Positions 49,301 through 59,445 of a DNA stretch of 64,000 bases are shown here, one piece after another (within the stretch, counting starts at the first letter, position 1; every line of letters begins with the position of its first letter). The stretch comes from Trogon surrucura (taxonomy: Eukaryota > Chordata > Aves > Trogoniformes > Trogonidae): assembly GCA_020746105.1 (NCBI GenBank), contig CM036628.1, positions 6,830,001 through 6,894,000 of the forward strand, read 5' to 3'. A program made the translations under genes and the position numbers. The notes under the pieces are model-generated. The model did no database searches, had not been told where the DNA came from, and saw nothing but the letters and a program-made list of their open reading frames with translations.

Positions 49301-51632
49301 TAGCTACTCTTAAAAACATCGAGCCAAAAAGAGAGTGCTGACCAGGTTAGTTAGCTGTTATTAGAAGCCAACAAGCCCGTGATCTCTCTCTCCAGCTGTA
49401 GATATTATACAAACAGCTGCAAAAGTGTGCCACAATTCGGAGTTGACAAGTAAGTAAAAGCAGTGAAGAGGCACGTTTGTGGCACCATACTCACATATGT
49501 TGTCAGATCAACCTGATTCCTGTGTCACCTGTGCAAATGTACTGATATTTTGCAGAAGATGATTATAGAAAAATTCTAATCTAAAATTCCTGGCTAACTT
49601 CTGAGTGATCGTATCCAGCAAGAACAGAGGCCTGCAGCACATTCTGTTCACTTTCCGCACTAAAGGCTGTACCTGTTTTGTTGGTCCCATAACTGAGAGA
49701 GGTGATCTTCTTTTAATTCTGCTACCTTATTTTGAGGAGAGATGTTCTGCACATACAGAGAACTGATATTGCCAGTGTCTGGGAAACCTTCTCCTAAGCA
49801 AAGGAAGTTCTGCTTCTGCCTGGCAGAAAACAAAAGGGCCATGGGCAGATTTCAAACCTCCGTATACCTGAACAGTTTATTACCTTTCTCAAAAGTGAGT
49901 AGTTTCAGCTGTTGGCAATTTATTAGCTCTAAATTAACAAAGGTCCCAACAAAACTGGATCTGCATAGTTAAAGATACCTTTGTTCAAATATTGTGCAAT
50001 CAATAAGACTTGTTTATTTCATAGCAGACAAACAGAAAAGATCTCTTGACTGTTTCTATGCAGAGAAGCTCGCTAAAGGTCAGTCCCCTGTCAGAACTGA
50101 ACAGAACAGAACAGAGGGTGAGGATAATACGTGAGGCTGCACTTCAACGCTGTCTCTGTGATTGCCAGCATCTGTTGTGGTTTTCAGACTTGTCCGAGGA
50201 GATTTGCTAATACAGTTCTGTGTCTGATGCCATGTTACTGAATGCAAATGTATGGAGCATGTTACATCCAATATCGCTCACCCTCAGGGAGAGTCCTGTT
50301 GCCACACTCCTCTTTGTACAGCCCGAGATGTGTTGTGAAGACAACATGGATATATAGATGACATGGATATATAGATGACGTCGGATCAAAACTTAGGTAC
50401 TGTATTTGTGTCAGTAAATAAGGACCCCAGCTACAAACCAGAGAGTTGGATTCTGACTTCCACAAAATTCTGGTCTCTTTAGATCAGAACCGAGATTAAG
50501 ACCTTGCACTAATGAAGGGAAGATTACCAGTGACAGAGAGTGCTGGCCCCGTTGGCCCACTTTCTGAATTTCTGACCATTCTCCTTAGGTGGAATGTTTT
50601 GTGGGCTATGCCTTCAAATAGTCTATCAGTGAAGATCAAAATGATGATACATAGTATTTAGAAACTGGAATTAGAGGTTGAAAACTTTTGTTGGCATTGT
50701 ATGCACTGGTAAGGGAAGGGAAGTTCAGTGTCTGAGTACATCCCAGGTTGTGACTCATGCTTTAAGTATCAGTTCATAGAATACATGGATTTGAACTGAG
50801 CTAGCTAACGGCATTACCATCATGATGGAAAAATCAAAATAAAGTGTATTATTCCATTTGAAGCCAATGTTGGTTCCTAAGAATTCATATTCTGGATAAG
50901 TGTATATTCTACCATGAATTTCTCAAAGGGAAAGTAAATCCCTGAGTATCATACCCTGATCGGCCAAATTCATATTCTCCTATACTGTCATGATAGGTGT
51001 GATATGAAAATACAGAGGGAGAAACTCTCCCTACTCTCTCTACTCTTACACTTTTGTACTGTTCTAGCTTTTTTGCATTTTATTGCATCAAGGCTTGTTG
51101 TAAGGATTTGAAAGTAGAGTTTGGCAGGAACCAGATATTTATGCAAGAAGGGATCTAAACGTTAGGCATGTCAGTAGTGTTACTTCTGTTGTCTGTCTAA
51201 CCAACAGGTATCTGTAGAGATCATGATGCATGTTGTGACCATAGCATATTTCCATATTATAGTTTGGTTTGTTTAAAATGTACATCTCCAGTAGTTCATT
51301 AACATCTTCTTTTAGTAACTGAGATACTATCGTCTTCTCTAACAGGCAGAAGTTTGAGTTGTTTGTGGGTCAGAAGTAATCTCTTACCATGCTGACATCT
51401 TCAGAAAATCTTATAGAAGTGTAAAATCGGTTATTAATTAACAATAAAATGTAATTTTATATGTAACATTTCTGTAAGAGTCAGGCCACGTATCTGCAAC
51501 CAAGATTCTACGTCTCTTCCAGAGCACTGTGCAGCCCAGCTCCCTGTAAGCCTTGCTGCTGCCCTGAAAGCAAGTAGAGCACCTGGGACTTGACCTCCTC
51601 GCCAGTGCTCTTATCCTTTGTATCCACCTCAC
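49301..51632. other. Non-coding stretch, no gene recognised
   Basis: This contains a perfect 17-bp tandem duplication (50344-50377) and a short GAACA run near 50093-50113. No gene or transposon was recognised. Confidence 0.5.
50344..50377 (+). repeat. Perfect 17-bp tandem duplication
   Basis: ACATGGATATATAGATG is present twice in immediate succession with no differences, followed by a partial ACG. The identity indicates a recent event. Confidence 0.95.
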
Positions 51633-51835
51633 TGGCCTCCCACGGAAGGCTTTCTAAATAAATCTTCGCTTGAGTGCTTAACAGATGACTTTCTTTGAGA
51701 GCCTTTGTGCAGCTGACCCAGAGTTCTGCTAACTGCTGATCCGCTGACCCTCCCGTGCAGGGGCTGCGTTGGACGCAAAAGGTGGACAAGTGGTGAAACG
51801 CGGGCTCCTTGCCGCTTCCCCCCTAGACTATTCAC
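51633..51835 (-). other. Exon-like open segment (unproven)
   Basis: On the minus strand a strong acceptor (TTTGCTCTTTTGTAG, boundary 51835/51836) precedes 203 open bases that end at a good donor (CCA|GTGAGG, boundary 51632/51633). From the acceptor only one frame stays open; the other two meet a stop within a few codons. The 67 encoded residues are basic and serine-rich with no recognised domain. Start phase is 0 and end phase is 2. The segment is GC-richer than its surroundings, and other frames are open deeper inside it, so chance cannot be excluded. It may equally be an exon of a lncRNA or of a poorly conserved gene. Confidence 0.25.
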
Positions 51836-54028
51836 CTACAAAAGAGCAAAGTAAAATCCGATGTACAGTCACTAACTACAGTGCTAGATCGTCCGAATCT
51901 GAATTTTTATTAAAACAGTAGGGGGTGAAAATGACTGGGCTAAATGCAGGTGAGACCGGCCCCTTGAGAGCGATGGTGAAGGAAAGGCGAGGAAATCAAT
52001 ACGTGCCATGGGATGGCCTCGTGTCTGAAATGGCACGGTAATGGCAGCAGCTGAAGCTCGTATCGATGCGGCAGGAAATTCTTTTTTGCTCCACTGACGA
52101 CTGTTGTTCAATTTCAGAAAATACAGAAGGTTCTCTTTCCGTATTAAAAATGAGCCAGAAGGTGTCTGTTATGCCAGGTACAAATGTTTACAAATTGTTA
52201 GAACAGTCGTTTATGTTGCAGAACACTCGCCCTACCATACGTGCACAGGAAGGTCAGCGAGTCTTTTAACAATTGTGTTTTACTTGAGAAGGAAATAGGG
52301 AAACAATGATCTAATCCATTTGGTCTTAATAGTGAAATTTACTCTAGAATGTAAAAGACGTTTTAGCCTATTTAAATAATGGCTGTGATTATAGCACACT
52401 AATTTGGTGCATTCTATACTACATAACATGTTATGAATAGCACGCTGAGTGATTTTTTTAGTGTATGTAAATTACAGAGAGGCACAAAGGATGCATCTCT
52501 GAACTGTTTTTGTAGAGCTGATTATAGGTCTAACTGCTGTAGGAGGAGGCTGAAAGAGCTTTGTTGAGAGGCATTGATTGATTAATAAAGAGTACAGCAG
52601 CAACAGACATAACATTGCAGTTATAGATTTTCCATACTTTATCTTCAGGGCTTGTAAAGATACAGTGGTGATCAGATGATGAGGTTTTCTTTCACCTTGC
52701 CGTAACACGCAACAAATCATGGCATTCTGCAATGCCACAAACCAGCTTTTTGCAGAACACCGAGTAAAAGAAAACTCCTCCACAATCACGACTTTACAGT
52801 TAGACATTGTCCTTTTTCCTTCTAATCTCCTTTAGAGAGAGATGCTTCCAACAATAATTTAATGTAATGTCCCAAATTTAGAAACAAAGTGGGAACTGTA
52901 CATTCAAACACTTAGGGATTCTATTTTTATTAAATTGAAAGTGTGAGTGGAAAGTCACATGTGAAGCACGCGTGCATTTTATTCCTGCTGATAGATACAG
53001 AAGATTTGCTGAAGGAACCTCTGTTTAGATTCAAAGTTAACCAGTCCGATGGCCTAGAGTTAAAAATCAGGTTTGTTAGAAGAAGACAGTGGCTTTGTGC
53101 ACTTGGTTAACAAAGAACAGATATAAACACGCCCAGTTCAGCGTGTGACCGGAATATATCTGAGTTGATATTTGTATGCGACAGTCAAATCCTGGCTGGG
53201 AAAACACCCCATTTCAGCTGTAGGAGGACCGATCATGTGGGCACTGCTGGAGATAATGTGGATTTTTATTCATTAGCTGTCATTTCCCTGCACCCCTGTA
53301 ACAAATGTCTAAACAGGAACAGAGGAAAGAACTGCCACGACAGACAAATGTTGGCTTTAGCACAGAACTTCTTGGAGATGTGTGTGTTGGAATAGGCTCC
53401 AGGAATATTTTTGCATTGTTACATCCCTTTACAGTAAATCTGTCCATACCTAAGTGGAGCCTAAATTAACTGAAGTTTAGTTTAGTTCAGTTTAGGAAGA
53501 GTTTAATCGTAAGTTGTTTTGCAGCTGCTGTAATGTTTCTGTGGTTTTAAACCTGTTTTTAATAACATTTTGTCTTTTGTTGTGGCGACGTCAAAGATCG
53601 GTACAAATGGGATATTGAGTGTATTCAAATTCACAAAGAAGTAAAACAAATGGAAGTAGGTAAAATATAAGATTACTAAGAAGTTCTAGAAGTTTTTCAG
53701 ACAGTAGTCTGTTCTTTAAATTGACAATAGCCCTTTCATATTTACATTATTTTTGGTCTGAGCTTAATTCACAATGCGTCTTTTATCCATTTACAGTATA
53801 AATTAAGAATCAGAACAGATCACATGAAGTTCTTACTGAACAGTCTTTTTTTATATTTGTAGGTGCATATATTTCAGAGACCATTATAGAACAAAATTAA
53901 TTTTGAGAAAAAAAAATGCTTTTAGAGGAAGCATCTCCTCAAGGATAATTACCTTTTGCCAAGCTGCAATTGAAATTAGCTGTAGTATTGCTCAGTTCCT
54001 AAAACCCCAGTGAAATTTTACTCTGAAA
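51836..54028. other. Non-coding stretch, no gene recognised
   Basis: A (TTTAG)n-like run lies at 53474-53495. The minus frame 52472-52807 (111 codons) and the plus frame 53165-53395 have no family resemblance. Nothing else was identified. Confidence 0.5.
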
Positions 54029-54062
54029 CATTTAACTTGTTTTGTCCATTTAACTTGTTTTG
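54029..54062 (+). repeat. Short direct repeat, 18-base period
   Basis: CATTTAACTTGTTTTG occurs exactly twice, separated by two bases. Confidence 0.9.
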
Positions 54063-54140
54063 ATTTTAGTTTAGTCTTGAGTAAGATGAGCCAGATACAT
54101 ACTTAATCTATAAATATAATACAAATACATATACCCACAT

Positions 54141-54180
54141 AAACATGTGCTTAAGTCCCCAAGAGCTTTTTCAGGGTAAA
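54141..54180. repeat. Ancient amniote repeat fragment
   Basis: AACATGTGCTTAAGTCCC followed by GAGCTTTTTCAGGGT resembles the GCACATGCTTAAGTGCTTT…GAATC..GGGC part of the same old repeat class seen at 7439-7528. Only about 40 bases are recognisable. Confidence 0.4.
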
Positions 54181-54492
54181 CACTGCGATAAGGAAACAGG
54201 AGGTGAGTGTCTCTGAGGTGTGAGTGGAACGCTGAGCAGCAGTCATTGGCTTTCTGCGTGGCACCTGGGCTTAAAAAAGCCCCGTGGTCAGCGTTAGTCC
54301 AGATCCCTTCTCACTGAAGAAGTTGTCACTGAAAAATGCCTCGCAGTCAGAACATCAGCACTAATGATAGTTTCCATTTTCAGCATGTGTTCAAGAAAAC
54401 CCTTTTGTTCCACATACAGCCCACACAGTGACGCAGCATTCAGTGAGCCCAGCGTTAAACACTGAAGTGAATTTTCATTAGAAATTTTAAAA

Positions 54493-54560
54493 TGTGTCCA
54501 GTTCTTCAGCTGGTGTGACTTAGCATTGCTCCACTGAAGCGAGTGGAGGTACAACAGTTG
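54493..54560. repeat. Ancient amniote repeat fragment inside an open frame
   Basis: Read on the minus strand, CACTCGCTTCAGTGGAGCAA followed by AAGTCACACCAGCTGA and AGAACTGG matches a widespread old sauropsid repeat pattern (CATTGACTTCAGTGGAG…TTACACCAGCTGAGGATCTGG). It lies within the 117-codon minus frame 54294-54647. That frame, despite neat flanking splice-like sites (acceptor at 54605/54606, donor at 54314/54315), is therefore more likely repeat-derived than a conserved exon. I cannot name the family. Confidence 0.5.
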
Positions 54561-55609
54561 TAACACTAGAGGATTTTTGCCTGTGCTTTTAGTTTTCACA
54601 ATAACCTGGAGTATAGTATAAAGTAAGCCTTGCCATATTCCATACATGAAATGAGTTGGGATGATGCAGTTCCCTGCTGGTCAGGCACCTACGTTAAAAA
54701 GCAGGTGCTTGTCTTGAATCTGTTCTGTGCATAAAACCAACAAACTTGATTTTGGAATCTCATAGGCATCGGGAGCATCAAAGTCATACAGTTATAAATA
54801 AATAAACGATGCTGTGTAATTAGCTGTCTTTGAGATACAAAAAAAATGTAAGCACATGGAGGCATAATGCACTCCAGATTTTGCATAGGATTTAGCAGCA
54901 GTCTGTTTCAAATATCAGCAGAGAAAATCCTTTTCTATTGACCCAACAAGAAAACAGTGTGAATTCTAAGATCAATTGCTTGCCAACATGTTCCAGCTCC
55001 AAGATAAATATGCACGTATTTATATTTTAAACTTTTAAATTACTTAGAGCTGATGATCTTAAGTAGACTTATAAACTTTGGTTAATACGTAGCATGCAGT
55101 ATTTCTGGGGTCTACAGGGATCAGGCTCTTCCTCTCTTAACATGAAATCTCATTTTTGACAAAAGACACCAACTATTGTAAGAGCACTTCAAAGCAGCTT
55201 TAAATGGGAAATGAAAAATTCTAGTGGAGACTTCAGGTGAATTTGTGAACTACATTGTTACTGCCAGCAATATGATCAGAATAAATATTGAAAGATTTCA
55301 TATGCCACAGCAGTGCCTGTTAATATCATCCTGAGGCACTGTTTTAGTACTGAACCTGAGCGGAGAGAGACTCATGCTCTGTATCAACTTTGCATCCTGG
55401 GAAGGAATAAAAAGCCTGTTCCTCATGGTCAATACTGAACACTATAGGCTTGCCAAGTCCTCTGTGGCACTGGACTTTTAACATGGAAAGCGAATAAAAC
55501 AGGAACTGTTTTGCAAGTCGATCCCCTTAGATTGCCTCAGCACTTTGGCATATTAGCAGAGAGTTCCAAAAGGGATGGAGGAGAATGCTTGTTTATCTTG
55601 GCTTCATTA

Positions 55610-55641
55610 AATAAATTTGCACAATTAAAAAAAAAAAAAAA
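55610..55641 (+). repeat. AATAAA plus A15 tract (retroposition footprint)
   Basis: A canonical AATAAA signal (55610-55615) is followed 11 bases later by 15 uninterrupted A (55627-55641) and an A-rich GAAGAAGAAAG decay zone. The spacing matches a mature mRNA 3' end, as left by LINE-mediated insertion of a processed transcript. The source is unknown: the sequence upstream (about 55380-55609) matches no gene I recognise, and no target-site duplication was found. A chance poly(A) run in AT-rich DNA is the alternative. Confidence 0.4.
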
Positions 55642-58600
55642 GAAGAAGAAAGAAAAAATAAGCCGTGTTTCTCTGACAGACTTAAAGCATGTTTGCTTCT
55701 CAATGGAGTTCAGAAGAACTCTAGAATAGTCAGACTTAGGTAAAATGCTATCGCTGTGTGGTGCCAAGATCAGTTGTATTCTCCATCCGTTTGCCAACAT
55801 CTGCTGGAACGCGCTGAAGGACTGAGGTGGATTTGCACTTTACTGCTCAACTTTATTGCTGGATCCACATCTTCTACTCCTTCCTCTCCACCTCTTGCTC
55901 TGCACCTGTGTGCCTTTCCTTCCCTGGCAGTCTTCATGCTGCTGATAACTGTTCAGATTCGCTGTGCCCTGTCAGACTTTGATTTTAAGTTACTCCCTGG
56001 AGCTTTTACTTTAATACAAACAAGAGCATACAAATAGAGCACTTCATATTTCTTCTCCTAATGGCACGCAAACCAGCCTGGCGGGGGTTATGGCTGCTGG
56101 CACTCAGACCAACTATGCTTCTTCCTCGCCTTGGCTCTCCCATTTGCCTCCTGATCACATTTTATTGGAAGTGATGCAGAGCAGGTAGAGTGGAATAGGT
56201 TCATTGGATTGGGCAGATGCTAAAGAAGAAGGTGGTAATAAAATACTTAGCCTCCGTTTGCGATGCCTGGATTCCTTCAGGAGACCTCCTCAGAATAGAA
56301 AAGATTGTATTATAATGGTTTCAAAGGGAAAAAAAAGTGGTGTGCTTCAGCGAGAAATGCATTTTCTGCTCCTGATTTTCCGTCTGTTGATGACTACCTC
56401 AGGTCACTTCTCACTGTTCAGCTCTTACAGAAACAATATTGTATTCCTTATGCCAATTGTTAGTTGTGGAGGAACCAGAACAGAGGAGGTGCTGTCTTTG
56501 GAGGTTCGTGGCACTTTGGCATATGCTTGTCATACAGACTTGATGCTGCAGCAACAAAGAAATATTAGCTCAACGTTCTGGAATATTGTGCTTCCGTCTG
56601 TAAGAGGCATTGATCTCCAGTTTGTTTGTAGAGAAAATTGAGGTGTTGATTTTTAATGAGCAGAGCTATCATGTTTGGAGTTGAACCTCCACTACAACCA
56701 CTGAAACCACTCAGAACTCTGACATTTCTATATTAGCCCTGAACTGTGGAATTTGCTGCCCTTGCTGCTCCAGTGGAGTTCAAGATTGTTGACCTTTAGG
56801 GCTTACTGCGAGGCCTATCTCTTCTCTCAGGCAAAAAAGGATTAGTTAGGAAGGGGGAGTTATTAGGAACAGGTGAGATTTTTTTTTTTAAAACTTGACA
56901 TTGTGTCCTTCTTGGCACGTAGTATCCAGTAAAATAATGGGTAAGGATTATATATTTTGTTCATGCAACTGTAGTGCCAAAAAAGCACACGTGATAATCC
57001 AAAAGCTGAAGAATTTTGAAGTCTCCATTTAACCTTACTTTAGTCACCACACTAGCCTGTTGCACGAGGAGGCAGTGCTGTGGATGTAGGCTGTGGCTGA
57101 GCATTTGATATACAAGAGGGACCACAGAGAATGATGTTCCTGTGCAAATTTTAATGAAGATAAGGAGAAAGCGACGCATAACTCAGCCATGTACAGCAGC
57201 CAACAGGGATTTTGCTTTTCACTGCATCTGTATGGTTTTGAGTCTCTGAGTCTTTAATCATTTACATCGCTGAAAAGCTTTTTAGAACTGCACATGCTGA
57301 CATTTTTCTACTGGAGCACCACCAAAAAGTCTGGGTAAGCACAATATGCAGGGAAAAACATGTCTTGAAAATACTATCCTGTTGGGAAAAAAACCCAAAA
57401 AAAGCTGGTGTATTGCAAAGGATTTCTGTCTTTTCCTGGAGTCGTGACACTTTGTTAATAACAGGGCTCTGCAGGCCAATTTATGTATGTATTTATTTAT
57501 TTATTTATCTATCTATTTATTTGTCTATGCATTTATTTATTTATTTATAGAAAGTAGGAAAGGACCAGCCTAGAAGCAGAATGGAAGATTCTAGGACTAA
57601 AATAGCCTACAAACACATAGGTAACATTTCGTCTCTTTTTCCCATTCATAACTCCTGGGTTGTCCCCACGTGGTGTTTTATAGCGAGCACTGAGACGCCC
57701 ATTTTTATATGGGGTTATTTTTTGTTTCAGCAAAGACAGAACCATTTTGACTCAAGAAGGTTGTATTATGCAGTGCCATGGAATTTGTACTTTTCCCCCA
57801 CCTTTCCTGTTGGCTAAAGCTGCTTTGTAATACATTAAATGATACAAGACAAAAGATCTAATAGAATCTGAAATAGCTTGGGTTCCTAGAAACATGTAAA
57901 ACTCCGCATAAAATGAATATTGCTAAAGCTCTGTCTCATTTCCATATTCTTTCCACATTGTATTTGTGTATAATAGGCTTCCAGGAATGTTCATGACCTT
58001 ACAGCTGTCCCTTTTGTTTACAGTCCAGTGCTCTGTCCTTGAGATATGTTGCACACAGAATGAAGACAAAATCATTGCTTCAGGCCTTCATCTCCCTCCA
58101 CTAGAAAATATAAATAAAGCCTATATAGGAGACATTCTCCAGTCAGTGCTGTTGCAAATACATACGAGTGATTAAAACCTGGGAAACAATTATAGATGGT
58201 AATAAAAGAAATGAAGCTCAAAGGGGAGCTTTCAAGAAAAAGCCTGTTAATTATTATATTTTTTTTTAATTATCAAACCCACTTATCTTTCTCACCTAAA
58301 ATGGAGAGATGCATCTCCTAGCAGTTTGACTTGATATTTTAGAAGACGCTTTTCTTTTTGAAGAGATAAGCAGCTGGTTTCTGATTTGGTGTTAGAGTTA
58401 GCAAACAGTCAACACACATTTACAATACCACTTCACTAGCATAATGGTGATGTTGGGTTTATTTTTGCTGCCATGCAAATTTTCATTCTCTTTGTGTAAA
58501 TGTATTTTTCTGCTGATACTCTGCTTTCTGGCAGGTGCTCAAAACTTCCTTGTTCAAATGTATTTGCAGATGGCACAGTCATGGGTTCTGTGTGGTGTCT

Positions 58601-59239
58601 GAGTAGACAGAGCCCAGCCTGGGACAAAATGACAATCGCTAATTATTTTAGAATGAAGGGCATATGTGAGATTTCAGTATCAAACATCTCGATACCAGCA
58701 GTGCTGTGCACAAGCACTACCTAATGTAACTCTGCTTATGAAGTTCTGGGACTGGATCTGGCTGAGTTTGTAACTGAAGGCTATGACAGTGAGTATCCAG
58801 AAGTGCCGTGCTTTTGGCCGAGAGCTCCATGTGTGACCACTGGCCCAGAGGAATACAAAGGGAGCTGTGCAGGTAGAGGAGCTGTGCACTAATACTGGGA
58901 AGAGCGATGGCTTCTTGATGTTAGTGTCCAAAACATTAACATTTTTACTCCGTTTTCTTCCTGCACTAGAAAATTTAACTTTGTTTTTAAACAAATGGGA
59001 CGGATGCCTGACAATTATGTCTTATAAAATAACTACGTGACTCACAGTGTAAACTCAGTTGATTGAAATTCCAGTTTAAGCTTTCTAGAAAACTCCCAAG
59101 TTTTTGTGAGCGTTCAGATCCACACTTCTCTGTGGGCTTTGAACTTGATGTGTGGTTTGTAATTGCAGGAAGGTGGAGCTGCTCAAGTTAATCAGGTCTT
59201 CTGGGAGACAGCTATTTCGAAGCATTGTTCCATGTCTGG
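55642..59239. other. Non-coding stretch, no gene recognised
   Basis: The + frame 56204-56641 (145 codons) begins at a TTG codon and shows no domain. The minus frame 58680-58994 (104 codons) has two alternative open readings. The minus-strand interval 57039-57139 has a good acceptor and donor and is discussed as a hypothesis. The TTTA microsatellite at 57479-57549 is the only firm element. Confidence 0.5.
57479..57549 (+). repeat. (TTTA)n microsatellite, interrupted
   Basis: About 70 bases of TTTA units with TGTA, TCTA and TGCA interruptions. The interruptions suggest an old array. Confidence 0.95.
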
Positions 59240-59445
59240 GCAGTAGTTTTACGTGTCCATACACAAGTAGCAGAAAGAACCATGCCTCCCCAGTACCGCC
59301 CAAGGAGACTTTCTGCTGTGCCTTTTGCAACCGGACTTGCCTGTCCCGCATCAGCCTTTTTAGCCATCGGCGCGCTTGTAGCGAGTGTGGGTAGAGCCCT
59401 TCCCAGATCTTCGCTCGCGAAGCCTGGCCATGATGATGACACAAG
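59240..59445 (+). mobile_element. 3' tail of a non-LTR retrotransposon (RTE-like?)
   Basis: An open + frame ending at the TAG at 59392-59394 finishes with a Cys/His motif of form C-x2-C-x12-H-x3-C (codons at about 59317-59379), embedded in a CNRTCLSRISLFSHRRAC context. This C-terminal finger with an SRI(G)L core and SH-R-x-C end is characteristic of several LINE reverse-transcriptase polyproteins. After the stop, CCCTTCCCAGATCTTCGCTC and GCGAAGCCTGGCCATGATGA follow. A short 3' UTR ending near ATGATGATG is what I recall for RTE/jockey-like elements. The copy is extremely 5'-truncated (no RT domain). The G-to-S change in the SRIGL core and the loss of everything upstream make it inactive. Family assignment is tentative and the left boundary is uncertain. 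Opposite-strand frames here are shadows. Confidence 0.5.

Noticed and set aside
54294-54647. 117-codon minus-strand frame with leucine-rich, protein-like composition and neat flanking splice sites
   Set aside because: Its middle (54493-54560) matches an ancient interspersed repeat pattern, so the coding look is probably accidental. It is kept only as part of a low-confidence splice hypothesis.
56204-56641. 145-codon plus-strand frame
   Set aside because: TTG start, no domain, no flanking splice or polyadenylation logic.
57365-57550. Plus-strand frame ending in a tyrosine/leucine/isoleucine-rich tail
   Set aside because: The tail is translation of the TTTA microsatellite.
58680-58994. Minus-strand frame with two alternative protein-like readings
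   Set aside because: Two different frames are open over the same interval and each could be made to fit neighbouring phases, so the phase agreement carries no weight.
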